Source: Flavobacterium akiainvivens
GTDB taxonomy: Bacteria; Bacteroidota; Bacteroidia; Flavobacteriales; Flavobacteriaceae
NCBI RefSeq assembly: GCF_001278115.1
Contig: NZ_LIYD01000005.1
Location: 495,906-559,905 of the forward strand
Length of the DNA stretch: 64,000 nucleotides
Reading direction: 5' to 3'
Within the stretch, counting starts at the first letter, position 1. Every line of letters begins with the position of its first letter. Below the pieces are notes generated by a model. The model had not been told where the DNA came from. It saw nothing but the letters and a program-made list of their open reading frames with translations, and searched no databases. The position numbers and the translations under genes are program-made. This document shows positions 8,622 to 18,325 of the stretch, piece after piece.

Positions 8622-10796
8622 CTATTTCACCACTAATTTTTGGGTTGCGTGTGTGCTGCCGGCCTGCACGGTTACAAAATACACACCGCTGTTCAAGGCT
8701 GATACATCAAGCGTTACTTCGCCGTTAACCTGTGATTTTAATACTGTTTTGTCCAGCACATCAGTAATTATAACCCCGGCATTTACAGTATCCTGAAGTT
8801 TTATGTTTACGCTGTTGTTAGCCGGGTTAGGGTACAGGGCAAAGGTTTCTTTAACCACAGCATCAATAGCCATTGTTTCTATGGTTGTGTTGTAGGTATT
8901 GGTTATTACTGCTGTGTTAAAGTCAAAGTATATGCCCACCTGTGCGCTCATGGTGTCGCCTACCTGCACGCTTGCTTTTGGCTTAATTTTGTAAATTACA
9001 TAACCGTGGCTGGCAGCTTCATTGCTGGTGCTGTCGGGCAGGTTTATGGTATCAAACATAAACTTTATGTTGTCTTCGGTACGATAGGCCTGGTAGTTGT
9101 GGCTGGCATTTATAGGCTCAAACGTATCCCAGTCCAGCTTATCGTCCAGTATGCCTTCAACCCTTACATTGGTAGCAGGAAACGTACCAGTGTTCTGGAA
9201 ACGCACCATGTAGTGCAGGTAGCCGTCTGCCTGTTCTTCGGTAATAAATTCGCCCTCACGGCAGGTAATATCGTTAGGGTCGTAAGAATTTACAATCTGG
9301 TGGTCCAGCACATAGGTGTTATTATCAGGGTTTGCATCGCCTGTAAGGGGATTTGCCACGGCTGTAAAGGTTATTACATCGCCTATATTAAGTGCAGGAG
9401 GGGCTGCAAGCGTGCCCGAGAAGTAAAAATACTGCGTTTCGAAAGCACTTAGGTCAGTGTAGTTTACCGTTAGCATATTGCCAGATTGTGTAAAGCCGGG
9501 TGAAGGGATATAAGCCAGGTTGCTGGCATCATACTGTATGGTAATGCTGCCGCTAACCGTTGTAGTACCCAGGTTTTGCAGTACTACTACATAAGCGGTT
9601 TCAAAACCCGGTACAGCAAACGTAGATGGGTATATATAAACCAATATATCCTGAACGGGAGCGGCTGCTGTTATGCAAAAATCATTATCTATGGGGTCGT
9701 TACCCGGAAATGTTACAGCCATGCTTTGCGGAGATACATTAAATCCGGGTATGGCTTCTACACTTACATACGATTCGCCATCAGGTACATTGGTAAACTC
9801 GTAGTAACCATTGGCATCGGTATAAGCATAATATGTGGTGTTTTCATGTGTGTATGAAACCCAAACACCGGCGGCAGGGTTATCGTTGCCATCGCAGCCA
9901 TCATTATTTCCATCATATTTTACTGTGCCGGAAAATGAGTTGCCGGTAAGGTTGCATTCCGTAACAATAAGCTGCAACGGTAATATGGTTATGCAGCCAC
10001 TACCGGCAACCGCCCTGATGTATACCGTTACTATTTGTGGCATAACTGGTGATATGTAGCTTGAAAGGGATGGTACCGGGTTTGTGCCGTTTTCGGCATC
10101 TATAAAAGTTTCATGTACAGTAACACCGTCAATACCCTCAATACTTTCAATAGCTTCAACCAGGGTTGCCAGGTCAAAAGTTTCAAAACCATCGCCATCT
10201 TCATCGCAGGCTATCAATGGGTTTGGTGGTACAAGGGCAGGCCCGTTTCCTGTAATGGTAACGGTAAAGCTGCTTTCGTCATTGCAAACACCGTTAACGG
10301 CGTGTATATAAATGGTTTGGCTGGTAGTTATTGCAGTGCCGCTTTGCAGTGGTGTGCCGCCCATATTGGGTTCGGTATAATAGAGTGAAGGCCACTGTAT
10401 AAAGGGCAGGATAAAGCTGCCGCAGGTAACCACATCATCAAATTCTGGTACTTCAATGCCCTGATGCATACTAATGATAAAATCATCAACATCATAATCG
10501 CCGTTTGCGTTGTTTTCAACACGCACCCAAATGGTTTGTTGCCAGCCGTTGATAATATAAGCCTGAGGGTTGGTTATGGCGGCGGTATTGGCGTTAGCGT
10601 TGGCTTCGGTTGTAAAAAAGGTAACGCTGTATTCATCAGGATTCTGGTCGCCTAAAATAACGGGCGATAATGCTGCGAGGTCAAAAACCTCATACATGCA
10701 TTGGGAAATTTCGTCAACCTCATAAGCGGTTGCCTGTGCCCGCGCACCAAGGCTGCAAAAGGCAGCGAAGGCTAAGGTGAGTAAAAATTTTTTCAT
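8622..10796 (-). CDS. Secreted multi-domain protein with T9SS sorting domain
   Basis: This 724-residue protein starts with a signal peptide (MKKFLLTLAFAAFCSLGARAQ). Two or three repeated beta-rich segments follow (each with an FDL element and acidic CDEDGDG-like sequence). An SdrD B-like domain (FSGTVKYDGNNDGC to about YYEFTNVPDGESYVSV) comes next, then a DUF11/DUF7619 domain (SYDPNDITCREGE to YFDFNTAVITN), and finally a type A T9SS sorting domain (FALYPNPANNSVNIK to KLVVK). It should be exported through the outer membrane and attached to the cell surface or released. I start at the ATG at 10796 because an upstream extension would precede the signal peptide. It has no operon partner. Confidence 0.9.
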   Translation of the reverse strand: MKKFLLTLAFAAFCSLGARAQATAYEVDEISQCMYEVFDLAALSPVILGDQNPDEYSVTFFTTEANANANTAAITNPQAYIINGWQQTIWVRVENNANGDYDVDDFIISMHQGIEVPEFDDVVTCGSFILPFIQWPSLYYTEPNMGGTPLQSGTAITTSQTIYIHAVNGVCNDESSFTVTITGNGPALVPPNPLIACDEDGDGFETFDLATLVEAIESIEGIDGVTVHETFIDAENGTNPVPSLSSYISPVMPQIVTVYIRAVAGSGCITILPLQLIVTECNLTGNSFSGTVKYDGNNDGCDGNDNPAAGVWVSYTHENTTYYAYTDANGYYEFTNVPDGESYVSVEAIPGFNVSPQSMAVTFPGNDPIDNDFCITAAAPVQDILVYIYPSTFAVPGFETAYVVVLQNLGTTTVSGSITIQYDASNLAYIPSPGFTQSGNMLTVNYTDLSAFETQYFYFSGTLAAPPALNIGDVITFTAVANPLTGDANPDNNTYVLDHQIVNSYDPNDITCREGEFITEEQADGYLHYMVRFQNTGTFPATNVRVEGILDDKLDWDTFEPINASHNYQAYRTEDNIKFMFDTINLPDSTSNEAASHGYVIYKIKPKASVQVGDTMSAQVGIYFDFNTAVITNTYNTTIETMAIDAVVKETFALYPNPANNSVNIKLQDTVNAGVIITDVLDKTVLKSQVNGEVTLDVSALNSGVYFVTVQAGSTHATQKLVVK

Positions 10797-10908
10797 AACG
10801 GTAGGTTTTATGTTTGCTGTATAAACAAACATTATGTTAAAAACCCTACGTTATGAAAATTGCTTTATGCTAAAACACCAGTAAAATAAGGATAAAATAA
10901 TTGAAAAA

Positions 10909-12255
10909 TTATTTTCCCCTTTTCTTTTTGGCAGCTTTTTTGGCTTCGGCAGCACGGTTGCGCGGCGCAGTTTTGCGAGGTGTACGCTTACCGGGGCCAC
11001 CTAAGTTTACCTTTTTATTTTTATCAGATTTTTCATGGAAAGCGCCCCCGCCATCAAGCTTAACCTTTTTAAGCAGGAATTTTACTTTCTTTTTGTCCTT
11101 TTCAAATTCAAGCAGTTTTTCGGCAATAACTACATCTTCCGGAATAGGCAGTATTTCGATTTCCTTTTCCATAAGCACTTCTGCCGCCAGTTGAATTTCT
11201 TCCTCACGAGGGCTTATAAAGCTTATGGCTGTACCTTCTTTATCGGCACGCCCGGTGCGCCCTATGCGGTGAATGTACTGCTCAGGCACTTCGGGGAACT
11301 CCATGTTTACAACGTGGCTTATATCGCTTATATCAAGGCCGCGTGCCATAACATCGGTAGTAACAATACCCCTTAAGCCGCCATCCTGAAACGTGGCCAT
11401 GGTGTTTAGCCTGTAGTTTTGCGATTTGTTGCCGTGTATAACACCAAACTGCCCGCTAAAATCTTCTTCAAGTGATGTAAATAACAGGTCGGCTGTTTTT
11501 TTGTTGTTCACAAATACCAGCACACGCTCCATTGATTCGTCCTGCAATAATTCTTTAAACAGGTTTATCTTGGTAAGGAAGTTGGGCACGGCATAGCCCT
11601 GCTGGGTGATTTTTTCGAGCGGTGTGCCGCTTGCCGCAAGCGATACTTCTTCAGGGAAATCAAAAAAGTCGTTCAGCATCTCGTCCACTTCATCCGTCAT
11701 GGTGGCAGAGAATAATATGTTTTGCCTCTTGTCTTTCATCATAGAAAGTATAGAGGTTACCTGGAAACGGAAGCCCAGGTTTAGTATTTCGTCAAATTCG
11801 TCTATAACCAGCTTTTGCAGCGAGTCAAAACGCACAACGCCGTCAAGCGCCAGGTCCATTAGCCTGCCCGGTGTGCCCACCAGCACATCTACGCCCTCAT
11901 ACACGTTCTTTTTCTGGGTATTGATGTTTACCCCTCCATATACGCCCAGTGTGCGCACCGACATGTATTGCGTAAGTTTTACCACCTCTTCGGCTACCTG
12001 AACCACAAGTTCGCGGGTGGGTACAAGTATTACCACACGGGGGGCATCGGTAGCGGCAAATTTCCATTGTTTTAAAATGGGCAGCAGGTAGGCAAAGGTT
12101 TTACCTGTACCGGTTTGTGCAATACCCATCATATCGCGGCCACTCATAATTACCGGCATGGCCCGCTCCTGTATGGGGGTGGGGGTGGTAAAGCCAAGTT
12201 CGTCTAACGCTTTTTGCAGCGATTTTGGCAGGTCTAAATCATGAAATGTGGCCAT
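10909..12255 (-). CDS. DEAD-box RNA helicase with DEFD motif II
   Basis: This 448-residue helicase has the Q motif near residue 25-30 (TPTPIQ), motif I AQTGTGKT (46-53), Ia VPTRELV, motif II written DEFD (152-155), motif III SAT (183-185) and motif VI HRIGRTGR. A Lys/Arg-rich tail ends GGPGKRTPRKTAPRNRAAE. It probably unwinds or remodels RNA in ribosome assembly or mRNA decay; the exact RhlE/DeaD/DbpA role is not clear. The third residue of motif II is Phe where the family name-giving Ala is usual. A TAnnTTTG promoter box lies just upstream. It is transcribed alone. Confidence 0.9.
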   Translation of the reverse strand: MATFHDLDLPKSLQKALDELGFTTPTPIQERAMPVIMSGRDMMGIAQTGTGKTFAYLLPILKQWKFAATDAPRVVILVPTRELVVQVAEEVVKLTQYMSVRTLGVYGGVNINTQKKNVYEGVDVLVGTPGRLMDLALDGVVRFDSLQKLVIDEFDEILNLGFRFQVTSILSMMKDKRQNILFSATMTDEVDEMLNDFFDFPEEVSLAASGTPLEKITQQGYAVPNFLTKINLFKELLQDESMERVLVFVNNKKTADLLFTSLEEDFSGQFGVIHGNKSQNYRLNTMATFQDGGLRGIVTTDVMARGLDISDISHVVNMEFPEVPEQYIHRIGRTGRADKEGTAISFISPREEEIQLAAEVLMEKEIEILPIPEDVVIAEKLLEFEKDKKKVKFLLKKVKLDGGGAFHEKSDKNKKVNLGGPGKRTPRKTAPRNRAAEAKKAAKKKRGK

Positions 12256-12271
12256 GCGGTTAAATTTTTTG

Positions 12272-12279
12272 CAAAGATA
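12272..12279 (-). promoter_or_regulatory. Promoter box TAnnTTTG for the DEAD-box helicase gene
   Basis: TATCTTTG on the minus strand lies 16 bases before the ATG at 12255 and matches the Bacteroidota -7 consensus. Confidence 0.5.
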
Positions 12280-12420
12280 GGTTTTTTACGGCAAACGGCT
12301 AAGATTAGTTCTATACCGCTAATTGTAAGGTTAAAAAGGAGTTAAGTGTAAGAAAATTAACAAAATGTTGTCAATAATTGAATTTCAGCCTGTTAATTTA
12401 GTAGATATAAAATAATTGCT

Positions 12421-12675
12421 ATGTCAGAATTTGTAGTAGTGGGAGACCACATAACCGTTGCTTCTATAAGAAGCTACCTTTTTGCCAAGCGTATAGACAA
12501 GGGCGACACCCTGGTGCTGAACCCAATGGACTATGAGCACCTTGTGGGCGATATTAAAGAATCGGGCGAACCGATAGATATACCGCTAAACGTGCTGGGC
12601 GTGCTGCTTGCCAAAGACCCATCGGGCGATGTGCCTGTGGGCAAGGTGCAAATTGTTAAAAACGAAAAGCTATAG
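12421..12675 (+). CDS. Small conserved-looking protein, function unknown
   Basis: This 84-residue soluble protein reads MSEFVVVGDHITVAS at its start and holds a central DTLVLNPMDYEHLVGDI stretch. There is no signal peptide, membrane segment or metal motif. It has its own strong terminator, and codon use matches the neighbours, so I consider it a real single-gene unit. I do not recognise the family. Confidence 0.65.
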   Translation: MSEFVVVGDHITVASIRSYLFAKRIDKGDTLVLNPMDYEHLVGDIKESGEPIDIPLNVLGVLLAKDPSGDVPVGKVQIVKNEKL

Positions 12676-12700
12676 AAAATTTGTGTTTGTTTATAAATGT

Positions 12701-12734
12701 AAAACCCCGTGTGAGTAGTGCCATACGGGGTTTT
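12701..12734 (+). terminator. Intrinsic terminator
   Basis: AAAACCCCGT pairs with ACGGGGTTTT, and three further pairs extend the stem inward. A T-run follows on the plus strand, and the A-run on the left gives a T-run on the minus strand. It can serve both the 84-aa gene and the convergent metallopeptidase gene. Confidence 0.85.
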
Positions 12735-12753
12735 TACTTTTTGTATTTATCAT

Positions 12754-13602
12754 TTACTGTAGACTTTTAAAAGTATCTCCCTGGTTTATATCCCCGGTTT
12801 CAAAGCCTTTTTTAAACCAGTACATGCGTTGTTGCGACGTGCCGTGCGTAAACGAATCAGGCACTACATGCCCCTGCGAACGCTTTTGTATGGCATCATC
12901 GCCCACGGCGTTTGCAGCACTAAGGGCTTCTTCAATATCGCCCTCTTCCAGTATATTCTTCATTTTCTGGTCATAATGTGCCCACACACCAGCGTAAAAA
13001 TCGGCCTGTAGTTCTAAGGCTACCGATAGTTTATTGGCCTCAGCCTCAGATAGGTTTTCCTGGGCTTTACGCACTTTTTCGTTTGTGCCCAGCAGGGTTT
13101 GCACGTGGTGGCCTATTTCGTGGGCTATAACATAGGCCACGGCAAAATCGCCACCCTTTGCCCCGTAGCGGGATTGCAGCTCATCAAAAAATGAGAGGTC
13201 CATGTACACTTTTTGGTCTAACGGGCAGTAAAATGGCCCTACGGCAGATGAAGCCCCGCCACAGGCCGTTTGCACGCCATCTCGAAACAGCACCAGTTTA
13301 GGGTACTTGTAGGTCATGCCGTTTTCTTCAAAAATTTTGGTCCAAACATCTTCAGTATCAACCAGTATGGCGTTTACCATTTCGCCCTGTTCTTTATCGC
13401 GGGCGCTGAGTTCACGGGTTTGGCCGGGCTGGGTTTGAATCTGGTTATTGATGTCGTTAAGCACACTGGCATCGCCACCCATAAACATATTGATGAGCAG
13501 TACAATAATACCAATAATACCGCCACCCACGGCTACCTGCCCGCCCGAAACACCCCGGCGGTCTTCCATATTTTCACTTTGCCTGCGGCCTCCCCATTTC
13601 AT
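12754..13602 (-). CDS. Neutral zinc metallopeptidase, YpfJ family
   Basis: This 282-residue protein matches the YpfJ/KPN_02809 zinc metallopeptidase family. It starts with the typical basic segment MKWGGRRQSENMEDRRG, then a single membrane segment (VGGGIIGIIVLLINMFMGG, about 24-42). The zinc site HEIGHHVQ lies near residue 166, with a downstream Glu/Asp third ligand expected in LQADFYAGVW. The catalytic domain should face the periplasm. The substrate is unknown. Length and layout agree with the family. Confidence 0.92.
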   Translation of the reverse strand: MKWGGRRQSENMEDRRGVSGGQVAVGGGIIGIIVLLINMFMGGDASVLNDINNQIQTQPGQTRELSARDKEQGEMVNAILVDTEDVWTKIFEENGMTYKYPKLVLFRDGVQTACGGASSAVGPFYCPLDQKVYMDLSFFDELQSRYGAKGGDFAVAYVIAHEIGHHVQTLLGTNEKVRKAQENLSEAEANKLSVALELQADFYAGVWAHYDQKMKNILEEGDIEEALSAANAVGDDAIQKRSQGHVVPDSFTHGTSQQRMYWFKKGFETGDINQGDTFKSLQ

Positions 13603-13694
13603 ATCTGTACGATTTTTATGAGTTGAAATTAAGTAAAATAACAGTAAACAGGCGGTATTTTATTAACATTTTAGCATTTGCCTTTAATAAAAAA

Positions 13695-13713
13695 GGCAGC
13701 ACAAACGGCTGCC
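13695..13713 (-). terminator. Intrinsic terminator, minus strand
   Basis: On the minus strand GGCAGC pairs with GCTGCC across a short loop, followed by a run of seven Ts. It ends the transcript of the exported protein gene at 13737-14615. Confidence 0.75.
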
Positions 13714-13736
13714 CTGATTTTACGTGTTTATTTAAG

Positions 13737-14615
13737 CTATTCAAAAGCAATAGCGCGGGTTTCTATGTTGGTTTCGCCGTTAATGGTCATATCGCGCTGG
13801 TAAAACATATTGTAAGGCCATCCCGATGTGTGAATGTAAGCGCCATAATAATCTTCAAAACCACTGGCTGTTACTGCCTTGGTGTTCTCCGTTCCTAAAA
13901 AGTCGCCAATAAACTCGCCCATTGCGCTTTGTACGGACTCATCATCATAAGTCTGGAAAAACTTAATGAGGTAGGCTTCGTCTTCAAAATCAATTTCCTC
14001 AAGCACCAGGTACAGTTCTGATTTAACAGGTATGCCCAGGTCTCCGGCTTCTTCAGATGTATCAGATATTTCTTCGCCAAGGGTCATGGCAGTGCCATAA
14101 AAAGAGTGAAACTGCTGTATGTCTACCAAAAGCCCTTCTTCAACACTTTCGCGGGTGTTGATGGTTTTAAGGCTTTTGATAAAGAAAGGGGGCAACTTGG
14201 TGGTTTTTTCAAGATTGGCGATGCTCTTTTTAAGGTGTTCGTTTATTTCTTTCCAGTTAAGCAGCTCTTCATATTCGCCCATTTCGTTAGTTTTAAAGCG
14301 CACCGTAAGGCCATCTACAAGCCCGGCCGTTTTAGACGATGCACTTTTATCTGCCGATTTAAAGTCGCGGTATTTCCATTCAACGGTATAACTGTTTTCG
14401 GTAGAGTCTTTTATGGTAATGTCTACCTTATAATCTACGTGAAAGGTTACGGTAGTATCAGTGCCCTTAACCTTAAGCTTTTCATGCACTATGCTGTAGC
14501 TATGTGCCTCGTTTTTATCCCAGTAGGCAACAACCTGAACGGTAGAGTCCGCGGGGTTAATCTGGCAAAAGGCTTTGGCTGCAATAAGCAGGAATACAAG
14601 TAAAAATCGGTTCAT
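13737..14615 (-). CDS. Exported protein, function unknown
   Basis: This 292-residue protein starts with a signal peptide (MNRFLLVFLLIAAKAFCQ). The mature part is rich in charged residues and beta-strand-like segments and has no cysteines forming an evident motif or lipobox. I do not recognise the family. A terminator follows it. The DUF5723 gene upstream on the same strand is 25 bases away, so they may be transcribed together. Confidence 0.7.
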   Translation of the reverse strand: MNRFLLVFLLIAAKAFCQINPADSTVQVVAYWDKNEAHSYSIVHEKLKVKGTDTTVTFHVDYKVDITIKDSTENSYTVEWKYRDFKSADKSASSKTAGLVDGLTVRFKTNEMGEYEELLNWKEINEHLKKSIANLEKTTKLPPFFIKSLKTINTRESVEEGLLVDIQQFHSFYGTAMTLGEEISDTSEEAGDLGIPVKSELYLVLEEIDFEDEAYLIKFFQTYDDESVQSAMGEFIGDFLGTENTKAVTASGFEDYYGAYIHTSGWPYNMFYQRDMTINGETNIETRAIAFE

Positions 14616-14640
14616 AATGTTGGTTTAGGCGGCAAATATA

Positions 14641-15984
14641 TTAAAATCCGAACCTGAAACCAAGGTAGGCATCTGCCTGGTGTGTATCGGCAATGGCGGC
14701 CGAAAGTATAGAGCCGGAACCCAAATAAAAGAAACCTGCACGCAAGCCAAAACCCGCTGTAAAATCAGATATTTCGTTTACAGACATAGGGACAAAAACT
14801 TCAAAATTGCTGAGTGAAAAACGGGGTATAAGCGTTATCATGTTTTGCACGGCTATCTGGTTGTTGTTATTGTCTTCATTAAACTTTTGCTGAATGTATA
14901 GCGCTGCATAAAAGTTGCTTACAAAATTTACATCGGCATAGGCGGCAATGTAAGTGGGCAGGTTTATTTTAAAGTCGCGGTTTGTTTGTGTTAGTGTTAC
15001 AAAGCCACTTTGCAGCAATATGTCTTCAACTTCCTGAATGTTATCTACGTTTTCAAACTGATTGAGGTTGAGCGACTGATTTGCCGGAATATTTAGGTTG
15101 TAGTTATTTTCGCGGTTGTTATCATCTTTAAATGTAAGGCTGCCTATATTTTTTAAAGACAGGCCGGCATTTATAAAATAGCGCCCGGGGTCGGTACTGC
15201 TTTTTAACTGGTAGTTAACGCCTATATCTGCACCAAAACCGTTTAATCCGCCGGCGAAGAATTTGGTATAATTACTGCTGTCATCAAAACCGTTAGCAAG
15301 AGAGCCGCTATAGGCAAAGTTAAGGCTTGCAGTAGCATTTGTAAGGGCAACATCATTATTATTGTTAATTACAATACCATCAAGGTTTCCTGCACCAATA
15401 TTTGCATAAGACCCGGGAAACAAAAGTTTTAAATTAACCCCTACACTTAGCTTTTGTTTATCGGTTTCTAAAAGGGTTTTGGCTACATTAATACCTATTT
15501 CTCCCCAGGATGTGGCTACACCACGCTGGTTAAAATTGTCAATAATATCATAAACCTCAGTAACATTATCTATACCGCCATTTGTTACCGCATTAGCAAG
15601 GGCAGGGTTAAGGTCTATCATATCGGCACGCACTTTTGCAGTAGTGGAAACCCCAAAGGCCCAGCTGCGGTATTTAACTGCAAACGAAGGCCCCAGCAAC
15701 TCTATGTCTGTACGCAGGTTTGTAGGTTGCGTACCGCTAAAAACAAGGTCGCTAAAATTTTCGCCGCTCACAATATCGCCAAAGGTTATTTTATTATTTG
15801 CAATCCCGGCACTTACACCAAAAACATTGAGTTCGTATTTAGTGGTCAGGTTTGCCAGTTCGGCGGGGTTTATCCCGGCATTTAAAAAGCTAACGCGGCG
15901 TGATGTGCTCATGCCTGCAAAATGTTGCTGTGCAATTACAGATGTGCCGGTAAGCACAAAAGCTAATAGTAAGGTTTTTTTCAT
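14641..15984 (-). CDS. DUF5723 family outer-membrane protein, copy 1
   Basis: This 447-residue protein has a signal peptide ending IAQ, then the DUF5723 start QHFAGMSTSRRVSFLNAGINPA, which fits a PorV/FadL-like outer-membrane barrel. It ends in aromatic QADAYLGFRFGF, a typical barrel terminus. It is a close paralogue of the protein at 16148-17494: both share the INPAEL/LNPAEL region, FPGSYA, SLNFAYSGSL and the C-terminal DTHQADAYLGFR. Function is unknown. The pair is a tandem duplication on the minus strand, separated by a terminator and 163 bases. Confidence 0.85.
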   Translation of the reverse strand: MKKTLLLAFVLTGTSVIAQQHFAGMSTSRRVSFLNAGINPAELANLTTKYELNVFGVSAGIANNKITFGDIVSGENFSDLVFSGTQPTNLRTDIELLGPSFAVKYRSWAFGVSTTAKVRADMIDLNPALANAVTNGGIDNVTEVYDIIDNFNQRGVATSWGEIGINVAKTLLETDKQKLSVGVNLKLLFPGSYANIGAGNLDGIVINNNNDVALTNATASLNFAYSGSLANGFDDSSNYTKFFAGGLNGFGADIGVNYQLKSSTDPGRYFINAGLSLKNIGSLTFKDDNNRENNYNLNIPANQSLNLNQFENVDNIQEVEDILLQSGFVTLTQTNRDFKINLPTYIAAYADVNFVSNFYAALYIQQKFNEDNNNNQIAVQNMITLIPRFSLSNFEVFVPMSVNEISDFTAGFGLRAGFFYLGSGSILSAAIADTHQADAYLGFRFGF

Positions 15985-16096
15985 AAAAGGAGATTTAATA
16001 GTTGATTAGAGAACAATAAAAATAAATAAAAAATCTAATTAGCAACTACTTACAACCTAATTCGTAATGTTTCTTAATAAAATAATAACAAAAAAA

Positions 16097-16116
16097 ATCC
16101 TCCAAAAATGAAGGAT
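16097..16116 (-). terminator. Intrinsic terminator after the second DUF5723 gene
   Basis: On the minus strand ATCCTTC pairs with GGAGGAT (one wobble) over a six-base loop, followed by Ts. It separates the two DUF5723 paralogues into distinct transcripts. Confidence 0.65.
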
Positions 16117-16147
16117 CTGGTATTGTGCTATAAACAGGAAACAAACC

Positions 16148-17494
16148 TTAAAAAGCCCAGCGGAAGCCCAGGTAAGCATCGGCCTGGTGGGTGTCGCCAT
16201 CACTAAGCAAGGCGGTTAAAACAGAGCCTGAGCCTATAAAAAAGCCGCCATACCTAACGCCCAGCCCCGCGGCAAACCCCGAAATTTCGTTTGAAGACAG
16301 GGGAGCGAAGAACTCATATTTACCCGGTGAGAAACGGGGTATAAGGGTAACTGTGTTTTGTGCGGGAATCTGGTTTTGGCTTACATCGCTAACCAGCTTT
16401 TGCTGAAGGTAGCCGGTTATGTACCATGCGTTATACACTTTTACATCGGCATACAGCGAAAACATGGCGGGCAGTTTGGCCACAAAATCATTAGATTGCT
16501 TTGTAATCTTGGCATAGCCACTTTGCAGCAGTAGTGCCTCAATCTGGCTTATGGTGCTTACGTTTGCAAACTGGTTAAGGTTAAGATACTCGCCCTGCGG
16601 CACGTTTAATACATACGTATTACTCTCGTTGCCACTATCCCTGAATTTCATGCTGCCCAGGTTGCGGAACGACAGCCCCACATTTATACGGTAGCCGGTA
16701 TCGGTTTCCTGTTTCCAGCGGTAGTTAAAGCCAAAGTCTACCGCAAAGCCGTGGGGGCCGTTACCAAAATAATTGGTAAAGTTACCCGAATCGGTAAAAT
16801 CATTCCCCAGCGAGCCGGAGTAGGCAAAGTTAAGGCTTGTAGAAGCATCTGTTAAGCCTATACCGCCGGTGTAGCCCTCTATGGTGCCTGTAAAGTTGCT
16901 GGAGTACATCCTGGCGTAAGAACCCGGAAAGAGTACTTTAAATGTAACGCCTGCGTTTAAGGTATGCCCATTATCGCTATAGATTTCCCGTGCGGCAGAA
17001 AGGCCTATTTCGCCCCAGGTGGTTGCTGCGGCACTCTGGTTGTAGTCTACCAGTACGGCTGCTGCCGCTGCAAGCGAATCTACACCGCTATCGGCTATAA
17101 CAGCACGGCCCAATTGCGGATTAATGTCTTTAATATTGGCCTTGGTTTTACCGGCTGTTGTTATGGCAAATGCCCATTTCCCTTTTTTGAATGCAAATGA
17201 CGGACCCAGAATTTCGAGGTCGGCATTAAGGTTGGCCGGGGCATTACCATCAAAAAGCAGGTCGGTAAACTCGCGGTCGCCCCACAACTGGCTAAAGGCC
17301 ATTTTGTTGTTGGTGAAATTAGCGCTAAAGGTTATGATGTTGGCTTCGTTTTCTGAAGTGATATTGACAAGCTCGGCAGGGTTTAAGGCACCGCTAATAA
17401 TACCGGTGCGTTGCGATGTATTGATGCCCGCATAATGCTCCTGTGCCTGCATACTGTAGCAGCACAGCACAGTTAAAATCAGTATTGCTCTCAT
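16148..17494 (-). CDS. DUF5723 family outer-membrane protein, copy 2
   Basis: This 448-residue paralogue of the neighbouring DUF5723 protein starts MRAILILTVLCCYSMQAQ, a signal peptide. The mature protein begins EHYAGINTSQRTG, and the barrel ends ADAYLGFRWAF. I took ATG 17494; an in-frame TTG seven codons upstream would precede the signal. Both copies keep full length and the key shared segments, so both are probably functional. The duplication has diverged well, so it is not recent. Confidence 0.85.
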   Translation of the reverse strand: MRAILILTVLCCYSMQAQEHYAGINTSQRTGIISGALNPAELVNITSENEANIITFSANFTNNKMAFSQLWGDREFTDLLFDGNAPANLNADLEILGPSFAFKKGKWAFAITTAGKTKANIKDINPQLGRAVIADSGVDSLAAAAAVLVDYNQSAAATTWGEIGLSAAREIYSDNGHTLNAGVTFKVLFPGSYARMYSSNFTGTIEGYTGGIGLTDASTSLNFAYSGSLGNDFTDSGNFTNYFGNGPHGFAVDFGFNYRWKQETDTGYRINVGLSFRNLGSMKFRDSGNESNTYVLNVPQGEYLNLNQFANVSTISQIEALLLQSGYAKITKQSNDFVAKLPAMFSLYADVKVYNAWYITGYLQQKLVSDVSQNQIPAQNTVTLIPRFSPGKYEFFAPLSSNEISGFAAGLGVRYGGFFIGSGSVLTALLSDGDTHQADAYLGFRWAF

Positions 17495-17632
17495 AGTTGT
17501 GTGGTTTTTAACCAATTTAAGAATTAGTTAGCAACTGTTTATCTATGAGTGTGTTATAACTGTGTGAATGTTAGGTAGATATAAAAGGGGCTTTTAAGAA
17601 TAAAAACGTTTTCGTTTAACAGGTTGTGATAT

Positions 17633-18322
17633 TTATACCGATTTCCAAACCGAATCATCGGGCACCGGGGCGGTAATAACCAGCTGTTCTTTAGTAACCG
17701 GGTGTGTAAGCTGCAACCTCCTGGCGTGCAGGTGTATGCCGCCATCGGGGTTGCTGCGGCCGGCGCCATATTTAAGGTCGCCTTTAATGGGCGAGCCTAT
17801 TGCGGCCAGCTGAGCGCGTATCTGGTGGTGGCGGCCGGTGTGCAGGTCAATTTCGAGCGCAGTGTAGTTTTGCAGGTGCCTGATTATCTTGTAGTCAAGG
17901 CTGGCCTTTTTACTGCCTGAAACCTCTTTAGTGTGGGCGTGGCTGGTGTTGCTTTTTTCGTTGCGGGTAAGGTAGTGCACCAGTGTACCATTTTCCTGAA
18001 CAGGCGGGTTTTTTACCACTGCCCAGTAGGTTTTTTGGGTTTCACGGTTTTTAAACAGTTCGTTAAGCCTTGTTAGTGCCTTGCTGGTGCGGGCAAATAG
18101 CACTATGCCTGTAGTGGGCCTGTCGAGCCTGTGCACCACACCCAGGAATACTTCGCCGGGTTTGTTATACTTATCCTTAATATACTCCTTAACCACATCG
18201 CTAAGGGGCTTATCGCCAGTTTTATCGCCCTGCACAATATCGCCCACGCGTTTGTTGACCACTATTATGTGGTTGTCTTCGTAGAGGACGTTTAGGTTTT
18301 CTTTTGTGGATAGTACTTTCAA
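17633..18322 (-). CDS. RluA-family pseudouridine synthase
   Basis: This 229-residue enzyme isomerises uridine to pseudouridine in rRNA or tRNA. The catalytic motif HRLDRPTTG lies near residue 64-72, followed by LFARTSKALTRLNELF and later GRHHQIRAQL. There is no S4 domain, so it belongs to the compact RluA group. The substrate cannot be assigned. The start is TTG at 18322; the conserved N-terminus (MKVLSTKENLNVLYEDN) supports it. The arm of an inverted repeat begins four bases upstream, so this repeat supplies the 5' leader. Confidence 0.9.
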   Translation of the reverse strand: MKVLSTKENLNVLYEDNHIIVVNKRVGDIVQGDKTGDKPLSDVVKEYIKDKYNKPGEVFLGVVHRLDRPTTGIVLFARTSKALTRLNELFKNRETQKTYWAVVKNPPVQENGTLVHYLTRNEKSNTSHAHTKEVSGSKKASLDYKIIRHLQNYTALEIDLHTGRHHQIRAQLAAIGSPIKGDLKYGAGRSNPDGGIHLHARRLQLTHPVTKEQLVITAPVPDDSVWKSV

Positions 18323-18325
18323 AAT

